From a virus: a DNA stretch of 64,000 nt. Below the pieces are notes generated by a model. The model was not told the origin of the DNA and ran no database searches. It saw only the letters and a list, made by a program, of their open reading frames with translations. This document shows, in pieces, positions 48,801-56,853 of this stretch (its first letter is position 1; every line of letters begins with the position of its first letter). A program made the translations under genes and the position numbers. The stretch is taken from positions 47,141 through 111,140 of IMG/VR virus record IMGVR_UViG_3300043499_000238. One strand, given 5' to 3'.

Positions 48801-51291
48801 GAAGGAGCTTGTGCGCTCCATCCCGGTCGCCGCCACCATCACCCGCACCGACGTGTACACCGTCGGCTCTTCCCCCCTCATCCAAGAGGGCTTCCGCTGG
48901 CGCAACGACGACGGGTCCGAGACGACGGCGACGTGGCTGGCGGCGCAGGACACCAACGCCTCGCTCGCCCTCGCCTCAGCGGCACGGCTGCGCATGGTGG
49001 TCGACTCCGCTGCCGACCAGTCCTTCACGCCGACGCTGTACTACAAGAAGTCCACCGACTCGACGTGGCTGCCGGTGCCGGTCGGGGCGGGCGGTGGTGG
49101 TCCGGTGTACATCGCTACGTCGCCCAACGTCACTGCCGGTGGCCAGGCGACGACGGCGTTGCTCACCTCGCCCTCGGGCAAGACGACGACCGACTTCTCA
49201 GTGGGCCGGATGTGGGACGACGAGAACGGCAGTGACGTCCTCACGCTCAGCAGCGGTGGCGGCGGCACGACGCCAGTGACGATGACGATGCAGAGGATGA
49301 AGCCGTCGGCGGCGCTCAACGAGAACCTCACCGTCCGAGCGAAGGTGCTCGTCACTGCCGACGGGAACGTGCCCGGGCAGGGCGCCCCGCCGGGGTACGG
49401 CAACACCAACCAGCCGGTCGGCACCGTCACGTTCTACGACGGCGGGGTGCCGATGCTCACCACGCTGATCAACATCTTCGGTGAGGCCGACGTCGTTCGT
49501 GACGACCTGAGCGTGGGCACCCACAACATCACCGCCACCTACAACGGCACCGCCACCTACGCCACGGCGTCCGCCGGTCCGGTCGTCCAGACGATCACGG
49601 CGGCGAAGGTAGCCCCGACGCTGAGCACCTGGCAGGCCAACTACGACAGCTACGACCTCGCCAAGATCACCGAGTGGTACCAGTACAACACCGGCCACCT
49701 GGCGCAGGGCTTCGATCACTCGACGTTGTGGAACCCGGCCGGTGGCTCCAGCCTCGCCGACGTCGAGATCGACGCCGCCTGGCTGGCCGCCAACGCTGCG
49801 GCGGGCAAGGTCGTCAACACGGGCGGCAGCAACTGGACGATCACCGGACTCCGCTCGTCACGGTTCGAGATCAGGGTGAGCAACCTGATCTTCAACCACT
49901 GCCTCGCCAAGCGGGTGAACTTCGCCACGGTGTGGGGTGGAGGCTTCGGCTTCTACCAAGTGGGCGTCGGCACCGACAACATCACCATCACCAACGTCAC
50001 CTTCAACTACTGCACCGGCTTCACCGACGGGACCGGCGTCGAGTCCGGTGGCTGGGGCACCAACATCGGTACGTACGGCGATGCGATGGGCTACGACCCG
50101 GCCACTCCGGCGCCCAACCAGGTCGTCTTCAACTACTGCGAGTTCTCGCAGTGGCGGGCCGGGTTCCTCACCCAGGGTGGCGTCACCGCCAACTACTGCT
50201 GGGTCCACACCCTCGACCTGTACGGCCTCGACCCGCACAACACGTCGGGGTCGATCAGGGACCAGTACACGACGTTCTACCGCAACCTGTTCTGTGACGG
50301 CACGTCGTCTGACATCTCGCTCTACGCCGACAACAACCCGTACACCAACTTCTGGCTCACTGAGAACATCCTCTGGTTGGACGGCGACCACGCCTCTCAG
50401 GAGATCAACTTCCCAGTGCGCGGCACCGGTTGGTCGCCGCTGCTGCCGGGCTACGTGCGCGAGTGCGTCGGCAACCTGGCGCAGGATGGCTCCGGCGGTG
50501 ACTTCGCCTACTTCTCGAAGGTCGCCGGTAACCGCATGCTCGGTGCTGGCAAGAAGATATGGGGTTGCGCCGATGCGGTGCAGACCACCAACGACCCGTC
50601 AGTGCTGACGCTGATGCCGCCCAGCGAGTACTTCGGGCACGCCTCCGTCTACGACACCTACACCTTCACGCCGTCGCCCAACTCGACGCTGTTCCTGTTC
50701 CAGGGGACCGGCCAGTTCGCTCACGCCACGACGCCGAGCCTGGCCGTCACCGACTCGGCAGGAGGTGGTAGCTGGGCGGCGGTGACCGGAGCGTCGACAC
50801 CGATCGAGGGCTACTGGGGCAACACCAACTACGGCATGTCGGCCTCCCTGGTGACCCAGCAGCCGGGTGCCACTCCGGTGTTCCGTCACCTCACCATCGA
50901 TCCGTACTCCGGTAGCAGTGCCGAGGGTGTGGCGGCGACGATGGTCGTGGAGGTCACCGGGCGCACCGGGATGACGTTGGCCAAGCCGGTGGTGCTCAGC
51001 GCCAAGGGCAATGCCACGTCGTTCGGCGCCCACCTCGGCACGTTCAGCTCGGGCACGTTGGCGTCGCCTGCCACGAGCGGTCACCTGGTGATGTGGTTCA
51101 TCGCCTTCCGCCACGATCTCGAAGGTGGCATCCCCGCTCCGCCCGCTGGCTGGTTCATGACCGGCAACAACTGGGACCGTGAGGTGGGGACCGCCCTGCT
51201 GTGGCGCAGGGACTTCACCGGCAGCAGTGTCACCATCTCCGACATGGGCGTGCTCGACGTCGCCGTGTCGATCCTCTGTGAGTTCAACTGA
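45874..51291 (+). CDS. Giant multi-domain tail adhesin with 21-residue beta repeats
   Basis: The 1805-residue product starts at GTG 45874 with AGGAGC upstream. Modules in order: N-terminal base; a LamG-like domain (about 105-310, with DRIYWVEMRSG and LLWRFDASEWG); a repeat array (about 316-440); a 3-keto-disaccharide-hydrolase-like/LamG pair (about 445-860); a second repeat array (about 869-1000); a short domain with a beta insert; a Big_3/5-like Ig domain (about 1147-1246, VGTVTFYDGGVPMLTTLINI); a right-handed beta-helix-like region (about 1284-1526, ITNVTFNYCTGFTDGTGVES); and a C-terminal beta-sandwich. The repeat is [HY]x[KE]E-x-x-L-S-I-P-I-A-A-T-V-T-x-T-D. It is probably the main receptor-binding fibre. 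Confidence 0.85.
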   Translation: MPIYRTGAGIYTVVQTWGQLTGGAVDVASFVSQVNVAAPPVVPQRYVSPLNIAVPSLYLVPTPTAYVETGLSISITATVATVTESAKYREPCVVTGTPYLYPTTGRATTPDPGIPPYPFHWLAKLRGPQSTSASDQYVASQGAASGSYSYELARRGTSTATSATGAYVSSDGTNRFFASATAPIDKVNPQYIAASIQDDTVNTRAIVYTSPDGTTWTQYGSNSNTRVTALFDSNDVVRIGGRANDTSLGRWDDRIYWVEMRSGLTIGGGTLLWRFDASEWGTSTTLVDPRGLTWTLSAAGAIVQPPGVEATVTSTDIYRQHEPGLSIPITATVTCTDALRHAYQDLGLSITIAAAVTATDVAHRKEIGLSLPIVGTTTTSDIIHRKELALSVAIAATVACTDTYHAGSTSQNYNETGRVLAIAATTTLPTTSAHYHEIGTPTAAPYRFAEDWNTADASNWDFLKWPHQRPFDSISGGVGMMATGGSPTQVYGDTYVEDFEMTVKMTWPSSIGGQYPEIAWRVADGMGNIGSITAYAIQINGSGNGIDIFKIGAYSSIGSASDASLFAAGTRWFKIRVVGNNHKVKWWLDGSAEPGTWNIDATDATPLTDSAGLPVVGGGIGFRYWGATQIWYDDLTVTDLNSTPLPIDGSLRMLSHGKVNMAGNANVFNVDTDLTWCCWFKTTSLVVGCPVMSLFNGGSNYCITTLQSDGVLRQYMSTGDFNIGTTLSLNTWYFIALSRSITGGSDLYWAPQGTTTLSSVHSASVGVVTGQPLRLLSDEYGSSPYEMGAAFKVWKAALTQAQLEAEMATYSAVRTANLFASWPMRNGLSPYSENPVDNNLLLYYEAGGMVSGPVASFLTDAPVPSGGAGSGLAIAVAAVTTATDKKAYAELALSIPIAATVTETDLIHRKELSLPLPVAATVTETGGAHFKELALSLPIAAVVAVNDAFGHLGNFSDLNLSIPISGAVVTTSKATLKELVRSIPVAATITRTDVYTVGSSPLIQEGFRWRNDDGSETTATWLAAQDTNASLALASAARLRMVVDSAADQSFTPTLYYKKSTDSTWLPVPVGAGGGGPVYIATSPNVTAGGQATTALLTSPSGKTTTDFSVGRMWDDENGSDVLTLSSGGGGTTPVTMTMQRMKPSAALNENLTVRAKVLVTADGNVPGQGAPPGYGNTNQPVGTVTFYDGGVPMLTTLINIFGEADVVRDDLSVGTHNITATYNGTATYATASAGPVVQTITAAKVAPTLSTWQANYDSYDLAKITEWYQYNTGHLAQGFDHSTLWNPAGGSSLADVEIDAAWLAANAAAGKVVNTGGSNWTITGLRSSRFEIRVSNLIFNHCLAKRVNFATVWGGGFGFYQVGVGTDNITITNVTFNYCTGFTDGTGVESGGWGTNIGTYGDAMGYDPATPAPNQVVFNYCEFSQWRAGFLTQGGVTANYCWVHTLDLYGLDPHNTSGSIRDQYTTFYRNLFCDGTSSDISLYADNNPYTNFWLTENILWLDGDHASQEINFPVRGTGWSPLLPGYVRECVGNLAQDGSGGDFAYFSKVAGNRMLGAGKKIWGCADAVQTTNDPSVLTLMPPSEYFGHASVYDTYTFTPSPNSTLFLFQGTGQFAHATTPSLAVTDSAGGGSWAAVTGASTPIEGYWGNTNYGMSASLVTQQPGATPVFRHLTIDPYSGSSAEGVAATMVVEVTGRTGMTLAKPVVLSAKGNATSFGAHLGTFSSGTLASPATSGHLVMWFIAFRHDLEGGIPAPPAGWFMTGNNWDREVGTALLWRRDFTGSSVTISDMGVLDVAVSILCEFN

Positions 51292-52571
51292 TGGCCAAGT
51301 ACACCGAAGTTGAATGGAGCCTGCGGCTACAGGCTCCGGCGACCAGCACCGAGGTCTACCAGTTCCGCCTCTACGACGGGAGCACGCCACTCACCGTCGC
51401 TGTGACGCCACAGCTCACGGTGGCTGCGGTCGTCAACTACAACGAGACCGGTCGCTCGATCACCGCCGTCGGAACGTTGGCGGCGACCGACAGGCAGGGG
51501 AACAAGGAGCTGGCGCGCTCGATCCTGGTGACGGGGACGGCGGCGACCACCGAGCTGATCCATCGCAAAGAGATCGGCGTGGCCCTGCCGATCGCCGCCA
51601 CGGTCACGGAGACAGACCAGGCGGACTTCCACGATCCTGGCCTCTCGATCCCCATCGCCGCCACGGTCACCTGCACCGACGTCTTCGGTCACTTCGGCAA
51701 CTTCACCGAGCTGAACCGCTCCATCCCCATCGCCGCCACCACCACGATGGTGGAGCAGGCCGACTACCACGAGACGGCGCTCTCGGTCACCGCCACTGCC
51801 ACGACCACCGCCACCGACACCTGCAAGCGCCGGGAGCCGAGCCTCTCCATCCCCGTCGTCGCAGCAACGACGTTGGCCGTCGACCAGGCCGACTACGAGG
51901 ACCACCCGGTCAGCTTCTCGATCGACAGCACCGTCACGGTGTTCGACAACCATTCGTCGCCCGGGCACTACGACGAGACGGATCGCCCGATCTTCATCTC
52001 GGCGACTGTCACGCTGCCGGTCGACCAGGCGGACTTCGACCAGCTCGGTCTCAGCGTGGCGGTGGCGGCGACGACCACGGTCACCGATCTCCTCCACCGT
52101 TACGAGCCGCAGCTCTCCATCCCGGTGTCGGCCACGACGGCACTTACCGACCGCCTTCACCTCTACGAGCCGACCAGTGTGCTCATCGACGCCACGGTCG
52201 ACGCCACCAGCCAGGCTGACTATGAGGACCACCCGGTCAGCATCACGGCTGCTGCCACCGTCACGATGCCGATCGAGTCGGTCGGGCGGCACGAGCTGGC
52301 GATGCCGGTCGCCATCACCGCGACCATCGACGCCACCTACCGTTCGAGCTACCGACAGCTCGCTCTGCCGATCGACGTGATGGCGACGACGTCGATGGGC
52401 GACTCGCTGCACGGGGTGATGCTGTTGGTCGTGCTAGCTGTCGCCAGGATCACCTGCACCGACTTCCGGTCGAGGGTGGGGATCGTCATGATCAACGACG
52501 CTGATGCGATGTACCTCGGCGACGAGGAAGTGTTCGCTGTGTTCGCAGGCGCCGACCGGGCCTGGCCCTAA
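51291..52571 (+). CDS. Fibre protein built of 21-residue beta repeats
   Basis: The 426-residue product starts at ATG 51291, sharing a base with the giant adhesin stop. After a 45-residue beta start it is almost wholly the same 21-residue repeat as in the adhesin (HRKEIGVALPIAATVTETDQ, then FHDPGLSIPIAATVTCTD and so on). There are about 14 copies to residue 395, with some spaced by short inserts. It ends with AMYLGDEEVFAVFAGADRAW, the short cap motif of many minor tail proteins. A thin rigid beta-solenoid or hairpin rod is a fair model. It is a paralogue or partner of the adhesin arrays. Confidence 0.8.
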   Translation: MAKYTEVEWSLRLQAPATSTEVYQFRLYDGSTPLTVAVTPQLTVAAVVNYNETGRSITAVGTLAATDRQGNKELARSILVTGTAATTELIHRKEIGVALPIAATVTETDQADFHDPGLSIPIAATVTCTDVFGHFGNFTELNRSIPIAATTTMVEQADYHETALSVTATATTTATDTCKRREPSLSIPVVAATTLAVDQADYEDHPVSFSIDSTVTVFDNHSSPGHYDETDRPIFISATVTLPVDQADFDQLGLSVAVAATTTVTDLLHRYEPQLSIPVSATTALTDRLHLYEPTSVLIDATVDATSQADYEDHPVSITAAATVTMPIESVGRHELAMPVAITATIDATYRSSYRQLALPIDVMATTSMGDSLHGVMLLVVLAVARITCTDFRSRVGIVMINDADAMYLGDEEVFAVFAGADRAWP

Positions 52572-52581
52572 GGAGTAACTC

Positions 52582-52926
52582 ATGCCGCTCAACGACACCT
52601 GTCTCAACATCGGTGCCAGCGCCATGCGCTCGGCGCTGGCGTGGGTCTCACTGCACAAGGCGATCCCCAACGGTGCGGGCAACAACGAGACGACGGCACC
52701 GCGCGTGGCGTCAGCGTGGGCACCACCGATGGTGGGCGATCTCGTCTCGGCCTCGCTGGCCTTCACGGGTGGCATCCCCAACGGGCCGATCGCCGCCGTG
52801 GGCTTCTGGAACCTCTTCGCAGGTGGCACGTTCTACGGCTACTACGTGGTGGAGGGCGACAAGGTCTTCAACGCATCGGGCCAGTTCACGCTGGGTGCCT
52901 TCACCCTCGTCGGCTCCAGCTCCTGA
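52582..52926 (+). CDS. Small tail-fibre protein with a strong ribosome-binding site
   Basis: The 114-residue product resembles a small actinophage minor tail family (ALAWVSLHKAIPNGAGNNET, LVSASLAFTGGIPNGPIAAV, GFWNLFAGGTFYGYYVVEGD, FNASGQFTLGAFTLVG). The ribosome-binding context AAGGAGTAACTCATGCC is identical to that of the major capsid gene, suggesting high expression. It may form a trimeric or multimeric tip decoration. Confidence 0.68.
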   Translation: MPLNDTCLNIGASAMRSALAWVSLHKAIPNGAGNNETTAPRVASAWAPPMVGDLVSASLAFTGGIPNGPIAAVGFWNLFAGGTFYGYYVVEGDKVFNASGQFTLGAFTLVGSSS

Positions 52927-52928
52927 TC

Positions 52929-52934
52929 TAGGCT
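52929..52934 (+). promoter_or_regulatory. -10 element of a leaderless promoter
   Basis: TAGGCT, continuing GGCCACA, lies 7 bases before ATG 52942. Its first bases are near the stop of the preceding gene. Confidence 0.5.
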
Positions 52935-52941
52935 GGCCACA

Positions 52942-53289
52942 ATGGGCTACCTACCGTCACCCCGCGCCCAGGTCAAGGACAACGCCGCAGGCGTGGTGAT
53001 CCCTGACTCGGCGCAGCTCCCGGCGGCCCACACCGACTTCATGAAGATCGTCGGAGCGATCGAGTCGAACCTCGTGCTGCGGCTGCCGAGCATCGCCCAG
53101 GCGACGACTGCTCCCTACGATCTCTCGCCGCTGCAGAACGGCATGGTCGTGGTCACCACGTCCGCCCCCTACGAGGTGTACTTCCGTGCCAATGGTGCAT
53201 GGGTGAAGATCTACCCGAGGATCTACAACGGCACGACCGTCCCATCGGCTGCGCTCGGCGTGGACGACGACCTCTACATCCAGTACTAG
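52942..53289 (+). CDS. Small fibre or tail protein
   Basis: The 115-residue product has an N-terminal helical part (AHTDFMKIVGAIESNLVLRL) and a C-terminal beta part (LQNGMVVVTTSAPYEVYFRA, ending GVDDDLYIQY). The ending resembles fibre-adaptor domains. It starts without a ribosome-binding site, next to a TAGGCT element. No family is recognised. Confidence 0.58.
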   Translation: MGYLPSPRAQVKDNAAGVVIPDSAQLPAAHTDFMKIVGAIESNLVLRLPSIAQATTAPYDLSPLQNGMVVVTTSAPYEVYFRANGAWVKIYPRIYNGTTVPSAALGVDDDLYIQY

Positions 53290-53295
53290 GCCGCC

Positions 53296-54972
53296 GTGCC
53301 CGCCAGCGTCAAGAAGGCCGGGGTACACAAGCCGACGGTGCAGCCGTACGTCAAGGTCGGCGGCACGCAACGCCCGGGCAAGAAGCTGTACCTCAAGAAG
53401 GCTGGAGCTTGGGGCGAGGTGTGGCCTCGCATCCCCAACCCGCCGACCAACGTCAAGATGACGACGACGGTGGTGGGCGACAACGTCGTCATCAACGGCT
53501 CGTGGTCGGCGCCGGTCGCTGGCGGCTGGCCGTGGAACGTCTACCGAGTGCGCATCCACTTCCCCAACCGCACGGGCCGCGCACAGATGACGCCGTGGGT
53601 GGAGAAGACGCCCGGCCAGCTCACCTTCTCCGACGACAACGAGGGCGTCGGCTGGCAGCACGCAGCGGGCGAGAAGGTACAGGTCGAGGTGTGGACGGTG
53701 CGCAAGGCCACCAGCAACGAGCTGGAGCAGACCAGCGCCATCATCGCCTCGACGGGTCTCTCGATCCCCGGCGCCACCGCACCGCCAGTGATCCCCACGC
53801 TGCCCGGCCCGCCAGCACCGACGAGCTTCGACGTCAACATCTCCGAGTGCGAGATGACGCAGACGTGGGTGCACCCAGGTGGCAACTCGCTCAGCCGCTT
53901 CGAGATCCAGACGTGGCTGACCGGCGGCGCCGTCACGACGTACACGGTCACCGCTGCCTCTCGTAAGTGGACGACCTTCCCGTGGAACGCCGACACCATC
54001 GGGCGCGCCACGGTCAACACACAGATCCGCGCTGTCGGCCCGGGCGGTGCGAGCGTGTGGACCAAGATCTCCGGTGTCATGCCGGGGCCGGTGTCGCTGT
54101 CGAACTACGGGTACTCGGGCGGCGTGTCGGGCGCCTCGCTGTTCTGCACGGTCGACAACATGGACGACGGCGTGGTCGTGTACACGCAGAAGTACGGCGC
54201 CAATCCGGTGCTGCAGAGCACCAACGCTGGCAACGCAGGCAAGGTCACGTACGGCTACACCAACTCGTTCAGCCACGCCCGCGACAACGTCACGCGCTAC
54301 CGCCTCGGCTTCCTCCCACGCAACGCCACGGCTGGCCCTGCGCTCGGCTGGACGGGGCGCCCGCAGTGGGGTGGGTGGTGCATCAAGATCCCCAACCCCG
54401 TGTTCATCAAGCCGGTCGACTGCAACACCTGGTGGTCGATCCCCATCCCCGGCAAGTGGCGCACCAACCCGCAGGCTGACAACTGGTTCTACCAAGGCAA
54501 GTCGATCAGCGGGAACAGCTACGGCACGCTCTTCTACCAGACGCAGGTGCCCGACTACTTCGCTGTTGCGCGCATCGGCTACTCGGTGACGATCACCTCG
54601 TGGGACGTGTACACCAAGCGCACCAACACGGGCGGCCTGGTCGCAGCGGTGGCGCTCAACACCTGGACCCACGCACGCGACAACGACGTGTACGACTCGG
54701 CACCCGGGCTGGTCGACGGGCCGTTGGTCGGGCCGTCGCTCGCCCGTGACCAGAAGATCTGGCTCGCCCTGCCGATGGGATGGTTCGCCAACATGATGTC
54801 GTTGGCAGCTCGCGGCATCACCTACTACGTGCCGCCAGGCCAGGCTGACAATCAGCTCCGCCCCGAGATCGGCAACGTCTCGAACCGCTACATGATCCTC
54901 GACAAGCCGACGTACGGCTCCACCCTCGACGGGCAGATACCCGGGACGCTGAGGATCTACCACGATGCCTAG
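53296..54972 (+). CDS. Minor tail protein with Fn3/Ig-type modules
   Basis: The 558-residue product starts at GTG 53296. It opens with KKLYLKKAGAWGEVWPRIPN, a motif like the VYV/VWP caps of actinophage tail tips. A series of Fn3-like beta modules follows (NPPTNVKMTTTVVGDNVVIN; PPAPTSFDVNISECEMTQTW), then a unique 250-residue C-terminal part with repeated aromatic/Gly patterns (GYSGGVSGASLFCTVDNMDD, TSWDVYTKRTNTGG). It lies just before gp25 and overlaps it by 8 bases, so it may be a baseplate-attached fibre base. Confidence 0.7.
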   Translation: MPASVKKAGVHKPTVQPYVKVGGTQRPGKKLYLKKAGAWGEVWPRIPNPPTNVKMTTTVVGDNVVINGSWSAPVAGGWPWNVYRVRIHFPNRTGRAQMTPWVEKTPGQLTFSDDNEGVGWQHAAGEKVQVEVWTVRKATSNELEQTSAIIASTGLSIPGATAPPVIPTLPGPPAPTSFDVNISECEMTQTWVHPGGNSLSRFEIQTWLTGGAVTTYTVTAASRKWTTFPWNADTIGRATVNTQIRAVGPGGASVWTKISGVMPGPVSLSNYGYSGGVSGASLFCTVDNMDDGVVVYTQKYGANPVLQSTNAGNAGKVTYGYTNSFSHARDNVTRYRLGFLPRNATAGPALGWTGRPQWGGWCIKIPNPVFIKPVDCNTWWSIPIPGKWRTNPQADNWFYQGKSISGNSYGTLFYQTQVPDYFAVARIGYSVTITSWDVYTKRTNTGGLVAAVALNTWTHARDNDVYDSAPGLVDGPLVGPSLARDQKIWLALPMGWFANMMSLAARGITYYVPPGQADNQLRPEIGNVSNRYMILDKPTYGSTLDGQIPGTLRIYHDA

Positions 54973-55360
54973 GACGTTGATGATCCCGCTGACGCTCAAC
55001 AGCGACGGCACGTTCGCCACCACCGACGACCCCGTGCAGGTGGTGCGCCTGCGCATCCTCGACCTGTTGGTCACCAGCAACTGGGAGCGCGTGCACCGCC
55101 CGACGCACGGGTGCGATCTCGAAGGCTTCCTCTACACCAACGTGGTCGACCACATCCTGGCGTTGAAGGCCGACGAGATCATGACCACGATCAACAACAC
55201 GCTGACGTACGGAGAGGTGGTGCAGGTACGCCTGACGCCAGTGCCTGCTCCCGAGTCGGCCGTGGCGGTCGAGGTACTGTACCGGGTGTACGCAGGCGGG
55301 GAGATCGAGTCGTTGGTGCAGACCTTCACCGGGGTCGCTGAGGAAGGGAACCCGTCATGA
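54965..55360 (+). CDS. Baseplate wedge protein gp25-like
   Basis: The 131-residue product has the gp25/GPW pattern: VRLRILDLLVTSNWERVHRP followed by GCDLEGFLYTN, corresponding to the conserved 'E-R..P.f-G..l..l.f' core, then DEIMTTINNTLTYGEVVQVR and a C-terminal beta hairpin (SAVAVEVLYRVYAGG). gp25 sits in the baseplate and starts sheath polymerisation. The next gene overlaps by 4 bases. Confidence 0.88.
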   Translation: MPRTLMIPLTLNSDGTFATTDDPVQVVRLRILDLLVTSNWERVHRPTHGCDLEGFLYTNVVDHILALKADEIMTTINNTLTYGEVVQVRLTPVPAPESAVAVEVLYRVYAGGEIESLVQTFTGVAEEGNPS

Positions 55361-56853
55361 CCGACATCAGCGTCACCAGCACCATCACCGATCAGTCGGT
55401 GCTCCCGTTCGACTACACGTCGCGTGACTTCGCTGCGTTGATCAACGACATCACCCGGCGCATGTCGCAGGAGATCCCCGGGTGGGAGGCGACACCGGCC
55501 AGTCTCGACATGGCGTTGCTCGATCAGGTCGCCTACGTCGGTGACATCCTCAACTTCTACATCGACCGCATGGCCGCCGAGGCGTACATCCAGTCGGCAG
55601 TGATGCGTGAGTCGGTGCTCAACCTCGCCTACGCCTTCGGCTATGTGCCGACTCCGCAGACCGCCGCCCTCGCTGCGGTCACGTTCACCAAGTCGCTCAT
55701 CGTCACCAGCGACATGACGATCCCGGCGGGCACCCAGGTGTACGCCAACTCGGGTGGTGATCAGGTGATCTTCGAGACCACCGCCGACCTCGTGATCCTC
55801 ACCGCCAACCAGACCGGCACCGTCAACGTGAGGGAGGGGCTGTCGGTCACGATGGAGTCGATCGGCGTCAGCTCGGGCGCCGAGCGCATGCAGTTCCCTC
55901 TGCTCAACCGCAACGTGATCAAGGACTCGGTCGTGCTCTACGTGCGCGACGGTGGCTTCGACGCAGCGACCGGCCAGCCCACACTGGTGCCGTGGACGCA
56001 GGTGCAGCGGATGATCGACACCGATGCCGTCGACCGTGCGTTCACGATCTTCGTGGACGAGAGCGGGCTGTCGATCATCCGCACTGGTGACGGCGTCACC
56101 GGCCGCATCCCCACGACCGGTGCCGCCATGTACGCAAGCTACCGCTACGGCAAGGGGGCAACCGGCAACGTCGCTGCCAACACCATCCGCTCGATGGTCA
56201 CGGGTGGTGACATCGCCACCAAGATCGACTCGCTGACCAACGCCGCACCGGCTGCTGGCGGTGCCGACGCCGAGTCGATGGCGTCGATGCGCACCAACAT
56301 CCCGCGCTCGCTGCGCGCCCTCGATCGAGCGGTGACTCTGCAGGACTACGCCGACCTCGCCGTGCAGGTGCCCGGTGTGGCCAAGGCGGCTGCAGGTGCG
56401 GTGCTCAACACCAACGTGTCGCTGGCGATCCTCGGCTTCAACTACTCGATCGCCGACGCTGCGCTCATCGCTGCCACGCAAGCGTTCATCACCGCTCGCA
56501 AGATGATCGGCACCACGGTCACCATCATCGGCCCCACCTACAAGCTGTTCAACGTCACCGGCACGTTGGTGGTCAGCCCGCTGTATGTGCGGGCGAGTGT
56601 GCTCGCTCAGGTCAACGCAGCGATCACCAAGTACTACGACTTCTCGACCGTGGACTTTGGCTTCACCTCGCGCCTGTCCGACCTCTTCGCCGCCGTGATG
56701 TCGGTGCAGGGCGTCGCCAACATGGCGATCAGCCAGCACTACGTGCAGGGCGACACCGCACTGCTCAACCAGAACATCACCATCCTCTACAACGAGTTCC
56801 CCAAGGTCGGCACCCTGTCGATCTCTGCATCGGGAGGCATCGTCCCGACATGA
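55357..56853 (+). CDS. Baseplate wedge protein, gp6/J-like
   Basis: The 498-residue product starts with PFDYTSRDFAALINDITRRM, then LDMALLDQVAYVGDILNFYI and DRMAAEAYIQSAVMRESVLN, the conserved N-terminal region of baseplate J/gp6 proteins. Beta-rich middle domains follow (FTKSLIVTSDMTIPAGTQVY) and a C-terminal part containing RALDRAVTLQDYADLAVQVP, the hallmark J-type motif, then TTVTIIGPTYKLFNVTGTLV. It forms the wedge dimer ring. ATGA overlaps join both neighbours. Confidence 0.92.
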   Translation: MTDISVTSTITDQSVLPFDYTSRDFAALINDITRRMSQEIPGWEATPASLDMALLDQVAYVGDILNFYIDRMAAEAYIQSAVMRESVLNLAYAFGYVPTPQTAALAAVTFTKSLIVTSDMTIPAGTQVYANSGGDQVIFETTADLVILTANQTGTVNVREGLSVTMESIGVSSGAERMQFPLLNRNVIKDSVVLYVRDGGFDAATGQPTLVPWTQVQRMIDTDAVDRAFTIFVDESGLSIIRTGDGVTGRIPTTGAAMYASYRYGKGATGNVAANTIRSMVTGGDIATKIDSLTNAAPAAGGADAESMASMRTNIPRSLRALDRAVTLQDYADLAVQVPGVAKAAAGAVLNTNVSLAILGFNYSIADAALIAATQAFITARKMIGTTVTIIGPTYKLFNVTGTLVVSPLYVRASVLAQVNAAITKYYDFSTVDFGFTSRLSDLFAAVMSVQGVANMAISQHYVQGDTALLNQNITILYNEFPKVGTLSISASGGIVPT

